From positions 1 through 37,793 of the forward strand of contig JAQWPZ010000073.1 in the NCBI GenBank assembly GCA_029245125.1: a stretch of DNA of 37,793 bases, given 5' to 3'. Numbering within the stretch: the stretch's first letter is position 1; each line of letters begins with the position of its first letter. The notes beneath the pieces were generated by a model. The model had not been told where the DNA came from. It worked only from the letters and a program-made list of their open reading frames with translations, and did no database searches. The translations under genes were made by a program, and so were the position numbers. Source of the DNA: Rubripirellula sp. GTDB taxonomy: Bacteria; Planctomycetota; Planctomycetia; Pirellulales; Pirellulaceae. Shown here in pieces: positions 8,934 to 17,875 of the stretch.

Positions 8934-10334
8934 ATGTCCCAGCCTCTACGCCGCGACTTTTTGTACGGCCTTGGGTCCAGCCTTGGCTCGGTCGCTTTTA
9001 GCGCCTTGCTGGCGGACGCTGCGCAGGCAGACAGCACCAGTGCTGCCAAGCAGCAACCCCATTTCCCGGAAGCGAAAGCGAAACATTGCATCTTTCTTTA
9101 CATGGAAGGGGGCCCTTCGCATATTGACACATTTGACCCAAAACCAAAACTGAAACAACTGCACCTCAAAGAGTTTCAGCGGGATGGTCAAGAACAGTCA
9201 GCGATGAGCAGTGGAACACGCTATTACGTGCAATCACCATTTCAATTTGCAAAGCACGGTGAGAGCGGCGCAGACATGTGCCATCTTTGGAAAAACCTCG
9301 CTGGGGTCGCCGATGAGCTGTGTTTCTATCGCGGCTGCCAGGTCGAATCGGTCAATCACCCCACAGCCAATTACCACGTCAACACCGGCAACCAATTCGG
9401 TGGTGATCCGTCGATCGGGGCTTGGGTCAATTATGGGCTCGGCACTGAAAACGACGACTTGCCCGGGTTCATCGTGTTGCCGGAATTGGCGTATCCACAG
9501 GGAGGCTCCGCCAACTGGTCCAACGGTTTTTTGCCGACAGCTTTACAAGGCACTCCATTGCGAAGCCAAGGCTCGCCGATCTTGGATATTCAGCCACCAC
9601 GTGGAGTTACACGCGAGCATCAACGGACAAATCTTGATTTCCTGCAGTCACTCAATCAAGACCATCTTGCGGCGCATCCGGACCACGATGATTTAGTGGC
9701 CCGCATGAAGAACTACGAACTCGCCTTTCGAATGCAAATGGAGGTTCCGAAAACACTACAGATTGATGACGAATCACAAGCGACGCTCGATCGGTACGGC
9801 GTCGGTGCTGAACCAACCGACAACTTCGGACGGCGATGTTTATTAGCTAGAAAGTTGGTGGAAAAAGGGGTTCGCTTCGTCCAGGTTTACGCCAGCACCT
9901 GGGACTCGCATGACTACTTGGCCAAGGCGCACGGCGCACTGATCCCCACGGTCGATCAACCGATTGCAGCCTTGATTCAAGACCTGCGAGAACGTGGTCT
10001 GCTGGATGAGACACTGATCGTCTGGATGGGCGAATTTGGACGCACGCCCGACAACGGTATTCGCGGCGGTGGTCAAGCGTACGGTCGAGACCACAACCCG
10101 GACGCCATGACGATCTGGATGGCCGGCGGCGGCTGCAATGCCGGTCACACCATCGGAGCCACCGACGAAACGGGAGCGACTGCAGTTGAAAACGTTCACC
10201 ACCTGCGCGACTTCCACATCACGATGCTGCGTCTGCTTGGCCTGGACGACAACAAACTGACGTATTTCCACGCCGGAAGATTCAAACAGCTCAGCCAGTT
10301 CGGTGGCAAGACGATCGACGATCTGATTGCCTGA
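8934..10334 (+). CDS. DUF1501 domain-containing exported protein
   Basis: A 466-aa member of the DUF1501 family, which belongs to the alkaline phosphatase/sulfatase-like fold. The N-terminus has a twin-arginine-type export signal (LRRDFLYGLGSSLGS, then an Ala-rich stretch ending near residue 32), suggesting export in folded form. Conserved blocks include FLYMEGGPSHIDTFDPKP (about 58), HPTANYHVNTG (about 142), VEKGVRFVQVYASTWDSHDY (about 306), WMGEFGRTPDNG (about 363) and YGRDHNPDA (about 383). It follows the PSCyt1/DUF1549/DUF1553 gene by 13 bases, the usual planctomycete pair, so the two almost certainly act together outside the cytoplasm. The reaction is unknown. It faces the TIM-barrel gene convergently, with a hairpin between them. 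Confidence 0.92.
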   Translation: MSQPLRRDFLYGLGSSLGSVAFSALLADAAQADSTSAAKQQPHFPEAKAKHCIFLYMEGGPSHIDTFDPKPKLKQLHLKEFQRDGQEQSAMSSGTRYYVQSPFQFAKHGESGADMCHLWKNLAGVADELCFYRGCQVESVNHPTANYHVNTGNQFGGDPSIGAWVNYGLGTENDDLPGFIVLPELAYPQGGSANWSNGFLPTALQGTPLRSQGSPILDIQPPRGVTREHQRTNLDFLQSLNQDHLAAHPDHDDLVARMKNYELAFRMQMEVPKTLQIDDESQATLDRYGVGAEPTDNFGRRCLLARKLVEKGVRFVQVYASTWDSHDYLAKAHGALIPTVDQPIAALIQDLRERGLLDETLIVWMGEFGRTPDNGIRGGGQAYGRDHNPDAMTIWMAGGGCNAGHTIGATDETGATAVENVHHLRDFHITMLRLLGLDDNKLTYFHAGRFKQLSQFGGKTIDDLIA

Positions 10335-10363
10335 GATCCCGCCGTATCGACAAACCAAGGACC

Positions 10364-10381
10364 GTATCGCCTGAGCGATAC
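10364..10381. terminator. Hairpin between convergent genes (candidate bidirectional terminator)
   Basis: GTATCGC pairs perfectly with GCGATAC around a CTGA tetraloop, 30 bases after the DUF1501 stop and before the convergent TIM-barrel stop. There is no T-run on either side. The position fits termination for both strands. Confidence 0.45.
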
Positions 10382-10386
10382 TGCAT

Positions 10387-10418
10387 CAGCGGCACCATAC
10401 CAGCGGCACCATACCAGC
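10387..10418. repeat. 14-bp tandem repeat, 2.3 copies
   Basis: The unit GGCACCATACCAGC is repeated perfectly at 10391-10404 and 10405-10418, preceded by a partial CAGC copy. It lies in the 98-base gap between the convergent DUF1501 and TIM-barrel genes. Confidence 0.9.
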
Positions 10419-10432
10419 GACCGGCAAACCAA

Positions 10433-11248
10433 TTAGGTTTGCGTCCAATAGCGAAAGGCTCGCATTGTTTGACGAGCCGCTTCATGAGGGTCTGGGTAGG
10501 GGAACGCCTCCGCACACAGATAACCCTGATAATCTATTTCACGGAGGGCTTCGATGATCCGTCCATACTGCATGTGCCCGCATCCGACAGGGCGGCGGTT
10601 CGAATCGACAAAGTGAATATGACCGACCCACTTCCCGCCAACCCGCAAGGCATCGGCAATGTCGGACTCTTCGATATTCATATGGAACAAGTCACACAAC
10701 AGACGCACGTTGTCCGTTGACAGCGATTCCAACAGGGCAACACCATCAGCGACGGTGCAACACTGCTTGGTCTCGTAACGATTCAACGGTTCATAAACGA
10801 GCGGCACGTTGTATTGAGCAGCGTGCTGACCACCATCCTCCAACGCTTCGGCCAAGTAGCCAAGAGCCGTCTGGGCGTCACCGGTCTTTCCGCTAGGGCC
10901 CTGCATCGACCCAATGATCGCGAACGCTCCGAACTGGCCCGCACAGTCGATAATCTGACGAACAAAATCTCTCGCTTGCTGGCGTTTGGCCGCATCGGAA
11001 TCAGCCAACTGCAGCTGATGCTTGACCCAACCGGCTCCCGTCCCGAGGGCGGCAAGTTTCAAGCCGGCGCTATCCAACATCTTGCCGAGGGCATCTGGAT
11101 CGATCACTTCAACGCCCGGCGAAAAGATTTCGACTGCGTCGTAGCCCAATTCCCCCGCAAAGGCGATGGACTTCTCTAGCCCATCCCACAGGACAAACGG
11201 TCCCCCGCGTGCTTCTTCTACCAAACTAATGGTGATGCAAGATTTCAT
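10433..11248 (-). CDS. Hydroxypyruvate isomerase-like / sugar phosphate isomerase-epimerase (AP endonuclease 2 TIM barrel)
   Basis: A 271-aa xylose-isomerase-like TIM barrel, cytosolic. Candidate divalent-metal ligands come in the usual order: Glu in LVYEPLNRYE, Asp in LLCDLFHMNIEE, His in GHIHFVDSNRRP, and Glu in LCAEAFPYPDP near the C-terminus. It is close to hydroxypyruvate isomerase-like sugar isomerases; the substrate cannot be named. I chose the ATG at 11248 because MKSCITISLVEE begins the first beta strand and a purine-rich GAGAG lies just upstream, whereas the longer frame from 11293 adds a polar stretch that reaches into the upstream gene's end. It lies 48 bases downstream of the aldo/keto reductase, so the two are probably one operon for oxidation and isomerisation of a sugar. 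Confidence 0.83.
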   Translation of the reverse strand: MKSCITISLVEEARGGPFVLWDGLEKSIAFAGELGYDAVEIFSPGVEVIDPDALGKMLDSAGLKLAALGTGAGWVKHQLQLADSDAAKRQQARDFVRQIIDCAGQFGAFAIIGSMQGPSGKTGDAQTALGYLAEALEDGGQHAAQYNVPLVYEPLNRYETKQCCTVADGVALLESLSTDNVRLLCDLFHMNIEESDIADALRVGGKWVGHIHFVDSNRRPVGCGHMQYGRIIEALREIDYQGYLCAEAFPYPDPHEAARQTMRAFRYWTQT

Positions 11249-11296
11249 AAGGCTCTCTTTCTTGGTCTCAAGGTTGGACTTAAAGGCAGTCACATG

Positions 11297-12250
11297 TCAC
11301 GCGTCGTTCGATTCTCTGGGGTCATCGTTTTCCGGCAAACCTTCCGGATACGCCCAGTTGTGAATCGGCTTCAAAATCTCTTTGACTTCCGCGACCAAAT
11401 GCTCGTCCATCGGTTCATCGATCCAATCGCACCACTGCGCGACCCTTTCCGGGTTGGCCGAACCAGTGACGCAACTCGTCAGATCGGGGTGTGCTACGGA
11501 ATACTGCAACGCAAGTTTGGCGATGTCGGTTCCTTGTTCCTGGCAGTACTTCACCGCCTTCGCCGCCACCTCACGAACCTCCGGCGTCGACTTGTGCCAC
11601 TCAGGCAAGGTCGCGCCGGTCAGCAAGCGGGCAGAGAAGGGGGCAGCATTGATTAAACCGACGTTCTTTTCGCGACACGGTTCGACCAGGGAAAGCAGCA
11701 TTTCATTTTGCAGCGTGTAATGGTTGTAGCTCAGGATCACATCAAGATCCGTTCGCGACAGCATCTCACGAAACATTTTCATGGGATAACCACTGACGCC
11801 GATGAAGCGAACCTTCCCCTTCTCGACCTCCTTGCGGAGCGCCGGCAAAGTCTCGTCAACGATCTGGTCGAGGTTTACAAATTCGATGTCGTGACAGAAA
11901 ACGATATCCAAATGGTCTAATCGCATCCGCTCAAGCGAGATATCAATGCTCTCGGCAACTCGGCGTGCACTGAAATCAAAATGCTGCGGAGCGTATCGTC
12001 CCAGCTTTGTGCTGAGGACGTAAGAATCGCGGGGAATGTCGGGCAACACCTGCCCCAACATCACCTCGCTCATGCCGCGACCATAGTACGCAGCAGTGTC
12101 GATGTAATTCATGCCGCGATCCAACGCCACATTGACGCATCGCAAAGCCTCTGGGACATCGATTTGCCGAAACTCAGCACCAATCGACGAAGCACCAAAC
12201 GAAAGAATCGATAAATCCAGGCCGGTATCGGCAAGAGGACGCTTTTCCAT
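11297..12250 (-). CDS. Aldo/keto reductase, L-galactose/L-fucose dehydrogenase-like
   Basis: A 317-aa NAD(P)-dependent oxidoreductase of the aldo/keto reductase superfamily. With the start at 12250, the catalytic tetrad is visible: Asp51 in NYIDTAAYYG, Tyr56, Lys82 in VLSTKLGRY, and His120 in IVFCHDIEF. The phrases FGASSIG and YYGRGMSEVMLG and the LERMRLDHLDIVF block resemble L-galactose or L-fucose dehydrogenases, suggesting oxidation of a sugar C1 to a lactone; this substrate guess is inference. An AGGAG lies 12 bases upstream of the ATG at 12250; a TTG at 12259 is too close to it to be preferred. It is the first gene of the pair with the TIM-barrel isomerase. Confidence 0.87.
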   Translation of the reverse strand: MEKRPLADTGLDLSILSFGASSIGAEFRQIDVPEALRCVNVALDRGMNYIDTAAYYGRGMSEVMLGQVLPDIPRDSYVLSTKLGRYAPQHFDFSARRVAESIDISLERMRLDHLDIVFCHDIEFVNLDQIVDETLPALRKEVEKGKVRFIGVSGYPMKMFREMLSRTDLDVILSYNHYTLQNEMLLSLVEPCREKNVGLINAAPFSARLLTGATLPEWHKSTPEVREVAAKAVKYCQEQGTDIAKLALQYSVAHPDLTSCVTGSANPERVAQWCDWIDEPMDEHLVAEVKEILKPIHNWAYPEGLPENDDPRESNDA

Positions 12251-12586
12251 TTCGAACAATCACTCCTGCGGGTTGCTTTCACGATCGACGCAGAAGTCTA
12301 CCAGAAGTGATGACCCTGACTAGAACAGACGGCCAACCGGGAGAGTAACGAGATCGCAAGTGACCACACGTCGAAATGCAGACACCGGGACTTGAACCAT
12401 CGCCGCCGGGAAAGCTCCCCAAAACGGCCGCGAGGAAAGCTACCTCCAAGCAACAGCCTGTCACCGCCGCAGCGAGGTTTGAACCAACACAAACAGGGTC
12501 AATCCGACAACTCGATCGAAAAACCAATCCCAAGTCTGGTCCCAGCAGATGCAGTCTTGCCTAGCCCAGCACTACCTAGCCCAGCA
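12251..12586. other. Intergenic region with paired imperfect hairpins
   Basis: A 336-base stretch with no convincing gene. It carries two similar small palindromes around 12411 and 12432 and a 15-bp tandem repeat at its right end. Short open frames on both strands lack a ribosome binding site and recognisable content. Confidence 0.5.
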
Positions 12587-12595
12587 CTACCTAGC
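12559..12595. repeat. 15-bp tandem repeat at 3' end of small gene
   Basis: CTAGCCCAGCACTAC occurs at 12561-12575 and 12576-12590, followed by a partial CTAGC. The second copy supplies the TAG stop of the small membrane-peptide gene read on the minus strand. Confidence 0.88.
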
Positions 12596-12757
12596 GTACG
12601 GATTGGCCTGCTCGTTACCCATGAAAGTTGCATTGGGTGGAGCAATCGTGTCGGGCAACTCGGAAGGTGCGGATGTTTCGAAAATGCCACCACCATCGGT
12701 GGCCCAATAGACCGCGCCGAGAAGGATCATCAGCGTGATCACCGTGCTCAATTTCAT
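12587..12757 (-). CDS. Small hypothetical membrane/secreted peptide (56 aa)
   Basis: A 56-aa open frame that starts MKLSTVITLMILLGAVYWAT, which looks like a signal anchor or signal peptide, followed by a Pro/Ala-rich tail with APPNATFMGNEQANPYAR. No family is recognised. I chose the internal ATG at 12757, since the longer frame to 12961 runs through the divergent operon's leader and has no hydrophobic start. Upstream pairing to 16S rRNA is poor. It is divergent from the large PQQ operon. The stop lies inside a tandem repeat, so the C-terminus may vary between strains. Coding status is plausible, not proven. Confidence 0.45.
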   Translation of the reverse strand: MKLSTVITLMILLGAVYWATDGGGIFETSAPSELPDTIAPPNATFMGNEQANPYAR

Positions 12758-12889
12758 TTTTTTGTTCCGAATTGAAGCCGCTCTAAACCATAGGATTCGA
12801 AATCTAGACCGTGCTGTGAACTCGTCAATCATTACTCCGGGGATCGCCTGTCGAACTGGGCGACAAAACCTCAATCCGGGCCGAATGTG

Positions 12890-12898
12890 TGGTACAAT
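12890..12898 (+). promoter_or_regulatory. Candidate extended -10 promoter of the PQQ/ABC operon
   Basis: TGG followed by TACAAT (12893-12898) matches an extended -10 element, 40 bases before the ATG at 12939, leaving a leader of about 30 bases with a GGAG site at 12928-12931. No good -35 hexamer is seen at the expected spacing. Confidence 0.35.
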
Positions 12899-12938
12899 CT
12901 GGCTTTCCCGTCTACCTGTACTCTCCTGGAGTTCTGGG

Positions 12939-15900
12939 ATGTCACGTCCAGTCACGTTCATTTCCTCGACCCTTTCTTTTGCTCTGCTCCTGACTCTCTT
13001 GCCAGGGAACCTGCGGGCGGATGTTCAGGACGATGCCAAAGCGATCCTGAATGAGTCAGGCATTTCGGCCGGCTTCTTCGTGCACCTCGGAGCAGGTGAC
13101 GGGCAACTCTCTCAAGCATTGCGTACAAACGATGCGATCCAAGTGCACGGCTTGGTTCGACGCGGTTCACAGCTTGACGCGATGCGACAACCTGCGCTCA
13201 AAAGCGGACAGTACGGCAACGTTTCGTTCGACCGATTAGAAGGCGACGAATTGCCCTACGTCGACAATCTCGTCAACTTGCTCGTCGCCGAAGAAATCGA
13301 TGACGTGCCGCTTCAAGAAATACTTCGTGTCTTGGTGCCCAACGGGGTCGCCATGATCAAAACCGACGATGGCTGGGAAAAGGTCGTCAAGCCGCGACCT
13401 GAAAACATCGATGAGTGGACTCACTTTTTGCATGACGCGACCGGCAACTCAGTCGCCCATGATGATGTCGTCGGACCTCCTCGACACCTGCAATGGGTCG
13501 GCAGTCCACGTTGGTCACGTCATCACGATCGCATGGCAAGCATGAGTGCTTTGGTCTCGAGTGGCGGTCGCATGTTCTACATCATGGACCAAGGCAGCCG
13601 AATCTCGATTCAATTGCCACCCAAATGGAAACTCATGGCTCGCGATGCTTTCAACGGCGTCGTGCTTTGGGAAAGAGACATTCCAGACTGGCAAAGCCAC
13701 CTGTGGCCGCTGAAGAGTGGACCGAGTCAACTCACGCGACGCTTGGTATCGAGTGATGACACCATCTTTGCAACACTCGGCTATAACGCACCGACAACCG
13801 CGCTTGATGCTGCCAGCGGCGAAACACTCCGCACCTATGAGGGAAGCGAGGCTACCGAGGAAATCATTCATACCGATGACCTGCTGTTCTTGGTTGTCCG
13901 CAAAACCAAAGCGGAACTGCAAGACTATGTTCCTCTGTTCGGACGTGTCGGTGATCAAGCCGATGTCAGAAAACTTTTCTGGAATGAAGAACCACGAGTC
14001 CTAATGGCGTTCGACGCCGATTCCGGGCGGCGCCTATGGGCCAAGCAAACTCGCATTTCGCCTCTGACCCTGTCAGCCGATGGTTCCAACCTGTACTTCC
14101 ACGATGGCGAGCATGTTGTTTCGTTGAACCAAAAAAGTGGTGAAGTGGCTTGGCAAACCGATCCAGTCACACGACGTGAATCATTCACATTCAACTTCGG
14201 ACCTCGCTTGGTCGTCTACAAGGATGTCGTGCTGTATGCCGGTGGTGACGGCAAAATGTCCAGCTTCGATACCGGTAGCGGCAAGGAGTTGTGGAACGCG
14301 AGCTTCCCCAACAGCGGCTACCAATCGCCTCAGGATTTAATGGTGGTGAACGGCATGGTATGGGTAGCACCCCTCACGTCCGGTGGCGACACCGGTGTCT
14401 ATGTCGGCCGAGATCCCCGGACCGGCGAAGTCAAAAAGGAATTCGCGCCAGACGTCGAAACCTACTGGTTCCACCACCGATGTTACATTGCCAAGGCAAC
14501 CGACAATTTCTTGATGCCATCCCGAACCGGCATTGAGTTCGTCGATCCCGACAAAGAGCATTGGGACATTCATCACTGGGTCCGGGGTGGCTGTTTGTAT
14601 GGGGTGATGCCCTGCAACGGCCTGACCTACGCACCACCTCACAACTGCGCCTGTTATCCTGAAGCGAAGCTATTCGGATTCAACGCCCTCGCACCATCAT
14701 CACCAACACGCCCCGTACCGGCAGAAGTCCCCGAAACCGGTCGCCTGCAACAGGGTGTTGCTTACGAGACAAAACTGTCAGACCTCAATGCTGAACAGTC
14801 CCGCAACGATTGGCCTACCTACCGACACGATGCTGGCCGCAGTGGAAATGCCGGCTTGGCGGTCGAGGCAAAAGTCGGCAAACAGTGGGAAGCCAAACTG
14901 GGTGGACGATTGACGGCACCGGTAATCGCCGATGGAATCGTTTATGTCGCACAAACGGACGAGCACACACTGCATGCGTTGAACCAACAGGACGGGCAAT
15001 CTCTTTGGGCGTACACAATCGGTGCACGAATCGATTCGCCACCAACGATCTACCGCGGGCGGGTGGTGTTCGGTGGTGCCGATGGCTGGATCTATTGCTT
15101 GACCACCGACGGACAGTTGGCGTGGCGATACCGTGCCGCGCCACTCGACCGCCGCACCATGGCGTTTGAGCAACTCGAATCGCTTTGGCCTGTTCATGGT
15201 AGCGCGCTGGTTCAAAACGACATCGTCCACTGTGTCGCAGGCAGATCGAACTTCCTTGACGGTGGATTGCGACTGCTGCGAATCGATCTTGCCAGTGGCA
15301 AGAAAATCTCCGAAACGATCATGGATGAAACGAATCCAGAAACGGGAAACAACCTGCAGGAAAAACTCCAAATCCTTCAAATGCCCGTCGGCTTGCCAGA
15401 CATCTTGTCGAGCGATGGACGGCACCTGTTCATGAAATCCCAGAAGTTCGATCTGGAGGGAAATCGACTCGAAATTGGGCCGAACTCCGGGGACTTCGCC
15501 GGCCAAGCGTCGAAGCAGCGTGGCGAGGACGCACACATTTTTGCCCCAATGGGTTTCCTGGATGAAACCTGGTTCCACCGATCCTACTGGGTACTCGGCC
15601 AAAGTTTCGCCGGTGGGCACGGCGGTTATTACCAAGCAGGACGCTTCGCGCCCTCGGGACGATTACTGGTCAATGGCAACGGCTATGTGTTCGGGTACGG
15701 TCGCAAACCAGAATACCTACGTTGGACGACAACACTCGAACATCAACTCTTTGCTGCTGAACCGAATCCACCGGAAATCCCAAAGGACTTTGGCAAGAAA
15801 AACACACGCGGCCTGAGCGGAACCTACGCTCAGTTCCCCAAGACCGGCAGCTTGAATCCCGCCGGCAAGCCGTTCACTGTCGAGGCATGGATCACTGCGA

Positions 15901-16826
15901 CCAAACCACAAGGCGTGATCGTGGCGAGAGGAGGCCCCGCGGCAGGATTCGCGTTGACATTGCAAGGCGGACGCCCAACATTCCACGTGCGAGCCGACAG
16001 CAAGCTAACCACCTTGCGAGGTAACAAGCGGATCATCGGGGGTTGGCATCATGTCGCCGGTGTCTTGCAACAGGACCTCACGATGAAACTTTACGTCGAT
16101 GGCCAAGTCGTCGACGAAGGGAAAGCTTCCAGCCTGCTAACGAGCGATCCCGTTCAAGCGTTGGAAATTGGCCTCGATGCACAAACAGCAGTGGGGGATT
16201 ACCAGTCTCCACTTCCATTCACCGGTGTCATCGATGAAGTGCGTTTGTATTTCCTGGCAGCCTCTGATGCCCAAATCGAAAAACGCCACCAAGACGGATC
16301 CGAAATTTCAAGCAACGCCGTACTGGCGGTCAGCTTTGATGATGGATCGGCACGCGATCATTCGGTGCACCGAAATAACGGAACCGTCCAAGGAAATTTG
16401 GTCGAAGGAAAATTCGGGAAAGCAATCCAATTCTCGGGGAAACGCGGCGGCAACGCGAACCAACAACCCTCCAACAGCTTGGTCGATCCAAAATGGACAC
16501 AGGACGTACCAATCTACGTGCGAGCCATGGTGCTGGCGGGACCCAAACTTTTCATTTGCGGCCCACCCGATATCATCGATGAAGAATCGACCTTCCAGAA
16601 ATTGACCGAGCGAGACGAACAAGTGCAAACATTGCTGGCCGAACAAGACCGGGCGTTGGATGGATCCGATGGCTCGCTACTGCTGACGGTCAACATTGAT
16701 ACCGGTAAGGTTGAAAACCGATTGCCACTGGATACCTTGCCAGGATGGGATGGGATGGCGTCGGCCGGTGGCCAATTGTTCCTCTCCACACTCGACGGAT
16801 CGGTCATTTGTTTCGGAAACCAATGA
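12939..16826 (+). CDS. Secreted methyltransferase-like / PQQ beta-propeller / LamG fusion protein
   Basis: A 1295-aa exported protein. The signal peptide is MSRPVTFISSTLSFALLLTL to about residue 28. Residues about 40-150 resemble a Rossmann methyltransferase core (VHLGAGDGQLSQAL, later LVPNGVAMIKT), but on an exported protein, so SAM catalysis is doubtful. About 160-600 and 620-950 are PQQ-like/BamB-type propeller blades with repeated short phrases such as SGKELW, SGEVAW and DGQSLW. About 965-1130 is a concanavalin/LamG fold (FTVEAWITA, GGWHHVAGVLQQ, GVIDEVRLYF). A final propeller-like segment completes the protein. The ATG at 12939 is chosen for its GGAG seven bases upstream and the signal peptide; the longer frame from 12735 has no such signal. 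Its stop overlaps the next gene by ATGA, which places it in the ABC operon. It probably binds a cofactor or glycan; its substrate is unknown. Confidence 0.85.
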   Translation: MSRPVTFISSTLSFALLLTLLPGNLRADVQDDAKAILNESGISAGFFVHLGAGDGQLSQALRTNDAIQVHGLVRRGSQLDAMRQPALKSGQYGNVSFDRLEGDELPYVDNLVNLLVAEEIDDVPLQEILRVLVPNGVAMIKTDDGWEKVVKPRPENIDEWTHFLHDATGNSVAHDDVVGPPRHLQWVGSPRWSRHHDRMASMSALVSSGGRMFYIMDQGSRISIQLPPKWKLMARDAFNGVVLWERDIPDWQSHLWPLKSGPSQLTRRLVSSDDTIFATLGYNAPTTALDAASGETLRTYEGSEATEEIIHTDDLLFLVVRKTKAELQDYVPLFGRVGDQADVRKLFWNEEPRVLMAFDADSGRRLWAKQTRISPLTLSADGSNLYFHDGEHVVSLNQKSGEVAWQTDPVTRRESFTFNFGPRLVVYKDVVLYAGGDGKMSSFDTGSGKELWNASFPNSGYQSPQDLMVVNGMVWVAPLTSGGDTGVYVGRDPRTGEVKKEFAPDVETYWFHHRCYIAKATDNFLMPSRTGIEFVDPDKEHWDIHHWVRGGCLYGVMPCNGLTYAPPHNCACYPEAKLFGFNALAPSSPTRPVPAEVPETGRLQQGVAYETKLSDLNAEQSRNDWPTYRHDAGRSGNAGLAVEAKVGKQWEAKLGGRLTAPVIADGIVYVAQTDEHTLHALNQQDGQSLWAYTIGARIDSPPTIYRGRVVFGGADGWIYCLTTDGQLAWRYRAAPLDRRTMAFEQLESLWPVHGSALVQNDIVHCVAGRSNFLDGGLRLLRIDLASGKKISETIMDETNPETGNNLQEKLQILQMPVGLPDILSSDGRHLFMKSQKFDLEGNRLEIGPNSGDFAGQASKQRGEDAHIFAPMGFLDETWFHRSYWVLGQSFAGGHGGYYQAGRFAPSGRLLVNGNGYVFGYGRKPEYLRWTTTLEHQLFAAEPNPPEIPKDFGKKNTRGLSGTYAQFPKTGSLNPAGKPFTVEAWITATKPQGVIVARGGPAAGFALTLQGGRPTFHVRADSKLTTLRGNKRIIGGWHHVAGVLQQDLTMKLYVDGQVVDEGKASSLLTSDPVQALEIGLDAQTAVGDYQSPLPFTGVIDEVRLYFLAASDAQIEKRHQDGSEISSNAVLAVSFDDGSARDHSVHRNNGTVQGNLVEGKFGKAIQFSGKRGGNANQQPSNSLVDPKWTQDVPIYVRAMVLAGPKLFICGPPDIIDEESTFQKLTERDEQVQTLLAEQDRALDGSDGSLLLTVNIDTGKVENRLPLDTLPGWDGMASAGGQLFLSTLDGSVICFGNQ

Positions 16827-17875
16827 TGAAGGTCCCAACTGTGATTTCTTTTTTCAAATCAACCCGGCCGATCGTCCGCAGCGGCGGCAGATTACGGGCA
16901 TCGTGTTTTCTTTGGCTGATGCTCACCTCGGTCGCGTGCGCCTGCAACATTCCGGTGTTTCGCTATGCCCTCGAACGTTGGCGTCCAGATCCCTGCGACA
17001 TCGTTGTATTCTTTGAAGGTGAACTAACACCATCGCAACAGAGCTTGGTCGACGCACTGAATCCTGCATTGGATGCATCCACATCAGGAGCCAATACCCG
17101 GGCCGCCAATGTCAAGCTCGTGCAATCCAATCTACAAGCCCCCGACGCCCCGCTCGCCTCACTGTGGCAAACCGTTTCCGGCAACGACCGGGATTCACTG
17201 CCATACGTCGTCGTGCGAACAAAACTGGGCCCCGGCCAAGTGATCAACGGATGGCACGGACCGTTGCAAAGCATTGCCGACAATCGACTGCTGCAGTCTC
17301 CTTCACGACGCGAACTTGGCCGCCGGTTACTCGCCGGTCATTCCGTCGTTTGGATCCTGGTGACCTCAAAGGACGGCGAGAAAACGGCAAAAGCTCGTCA
17401 AATGCTGACTGAAAACTTGGAACCGCTTTCCAACAAAATTGAGCTGCCCGACGGCATTGGACTGCCCGGTTCTGAACTGCACTCAGAGATCCCACTGCTG
17501 CTGAAGTTCAGCATGATCGAGATCGCTCATGATGATCCCAAGGAAGAATTCCTCACCAAACTGTTCAATGGGTTTCAATCAGAAGCAGTCGCCGATGGAG
17601 AACCCTTGATCATCCCTGTGTTCGGCCGTGGCCGCGCGTTGGAGGTGATTCCCGCTAGCGAAATGACGCCACGACTGATGGAAGATCTGACTGGATTCCT
17701 CAGCGGAGCCTGCTCCTGCCAAGTGAAAGAGCAGAACCCAGGATTCGATCTCCTGCTTTCGGTTGACTGGGACGCAGAATTATACGGCGAAGATTCCCCT
17801 CCGCCGCCCGAACGAACAAAACGTGACCGACAAAAACCGGTCCTGCTAACTATCCCGCCTGGGAGCAATCCATGA
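16823..17875 (+). CDS. Secreted/lipoprotein-like protein of unknown function
   Basis: A 350-aa protein with an N-terminal export signal: basic residues to about 27, then ASCFLWLMLTSVACACN. The Cys pair at the end could be a lipoprotein-type cleavage site, although the context is not canonical. The following phrase CNIPVFRYALERW is one I associate with planctomycete proteins of unknown function. A second Cys pair (ACSCQV) lies near residue 299. No enzymatic domain is recognised; a thioredoxin-like or metal-handling role is possible given the cysteines, but that is a guess. The ATG at 16823 overlaps the previous stop (ATGA) and its own stop overlaps the next gene by ATGA, so translation is coupled on both sides. 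Confidence 0.72.
   Translation: MMKVPTVISFFKSTRPIVRSGGRLRASCFLWLMLTSVACACNIPVFRYALERWRPDPCDIVVFFEGELTPSQQSLVDALNPALDASTSGANTRAANVKLVQSNLQAPDAPLASLWQTVSGNDRDSLPYVVVRTKLGPGQVINGWHGPLQSIADNRLLQSPSRRELGRRLLAGHSVVWILVTSKDGEKTAKARQMLTENLEPLSNKIELPDGIGLPGSELHSEIPLLLKFSMIEIAHDDPKEEFLTKLFNGFQSEAVADGEPLIIPVFGRGRALEVIPASEMTPRLMEDLTGFLSGACSCQVKEQNPGFDLLLSVDWDAELYGEDSPPPPERTKRDRQKPVLLTIPPGSNP

Noticed and set aside
12383..12405. Minus-strand sequence like a tRNA T-arm (GGTTCAAGTCC)
   Set aside because: The stem bases around the loop do not pair and no acceptor, D-arm or anticodon arm of the right spacing is present.
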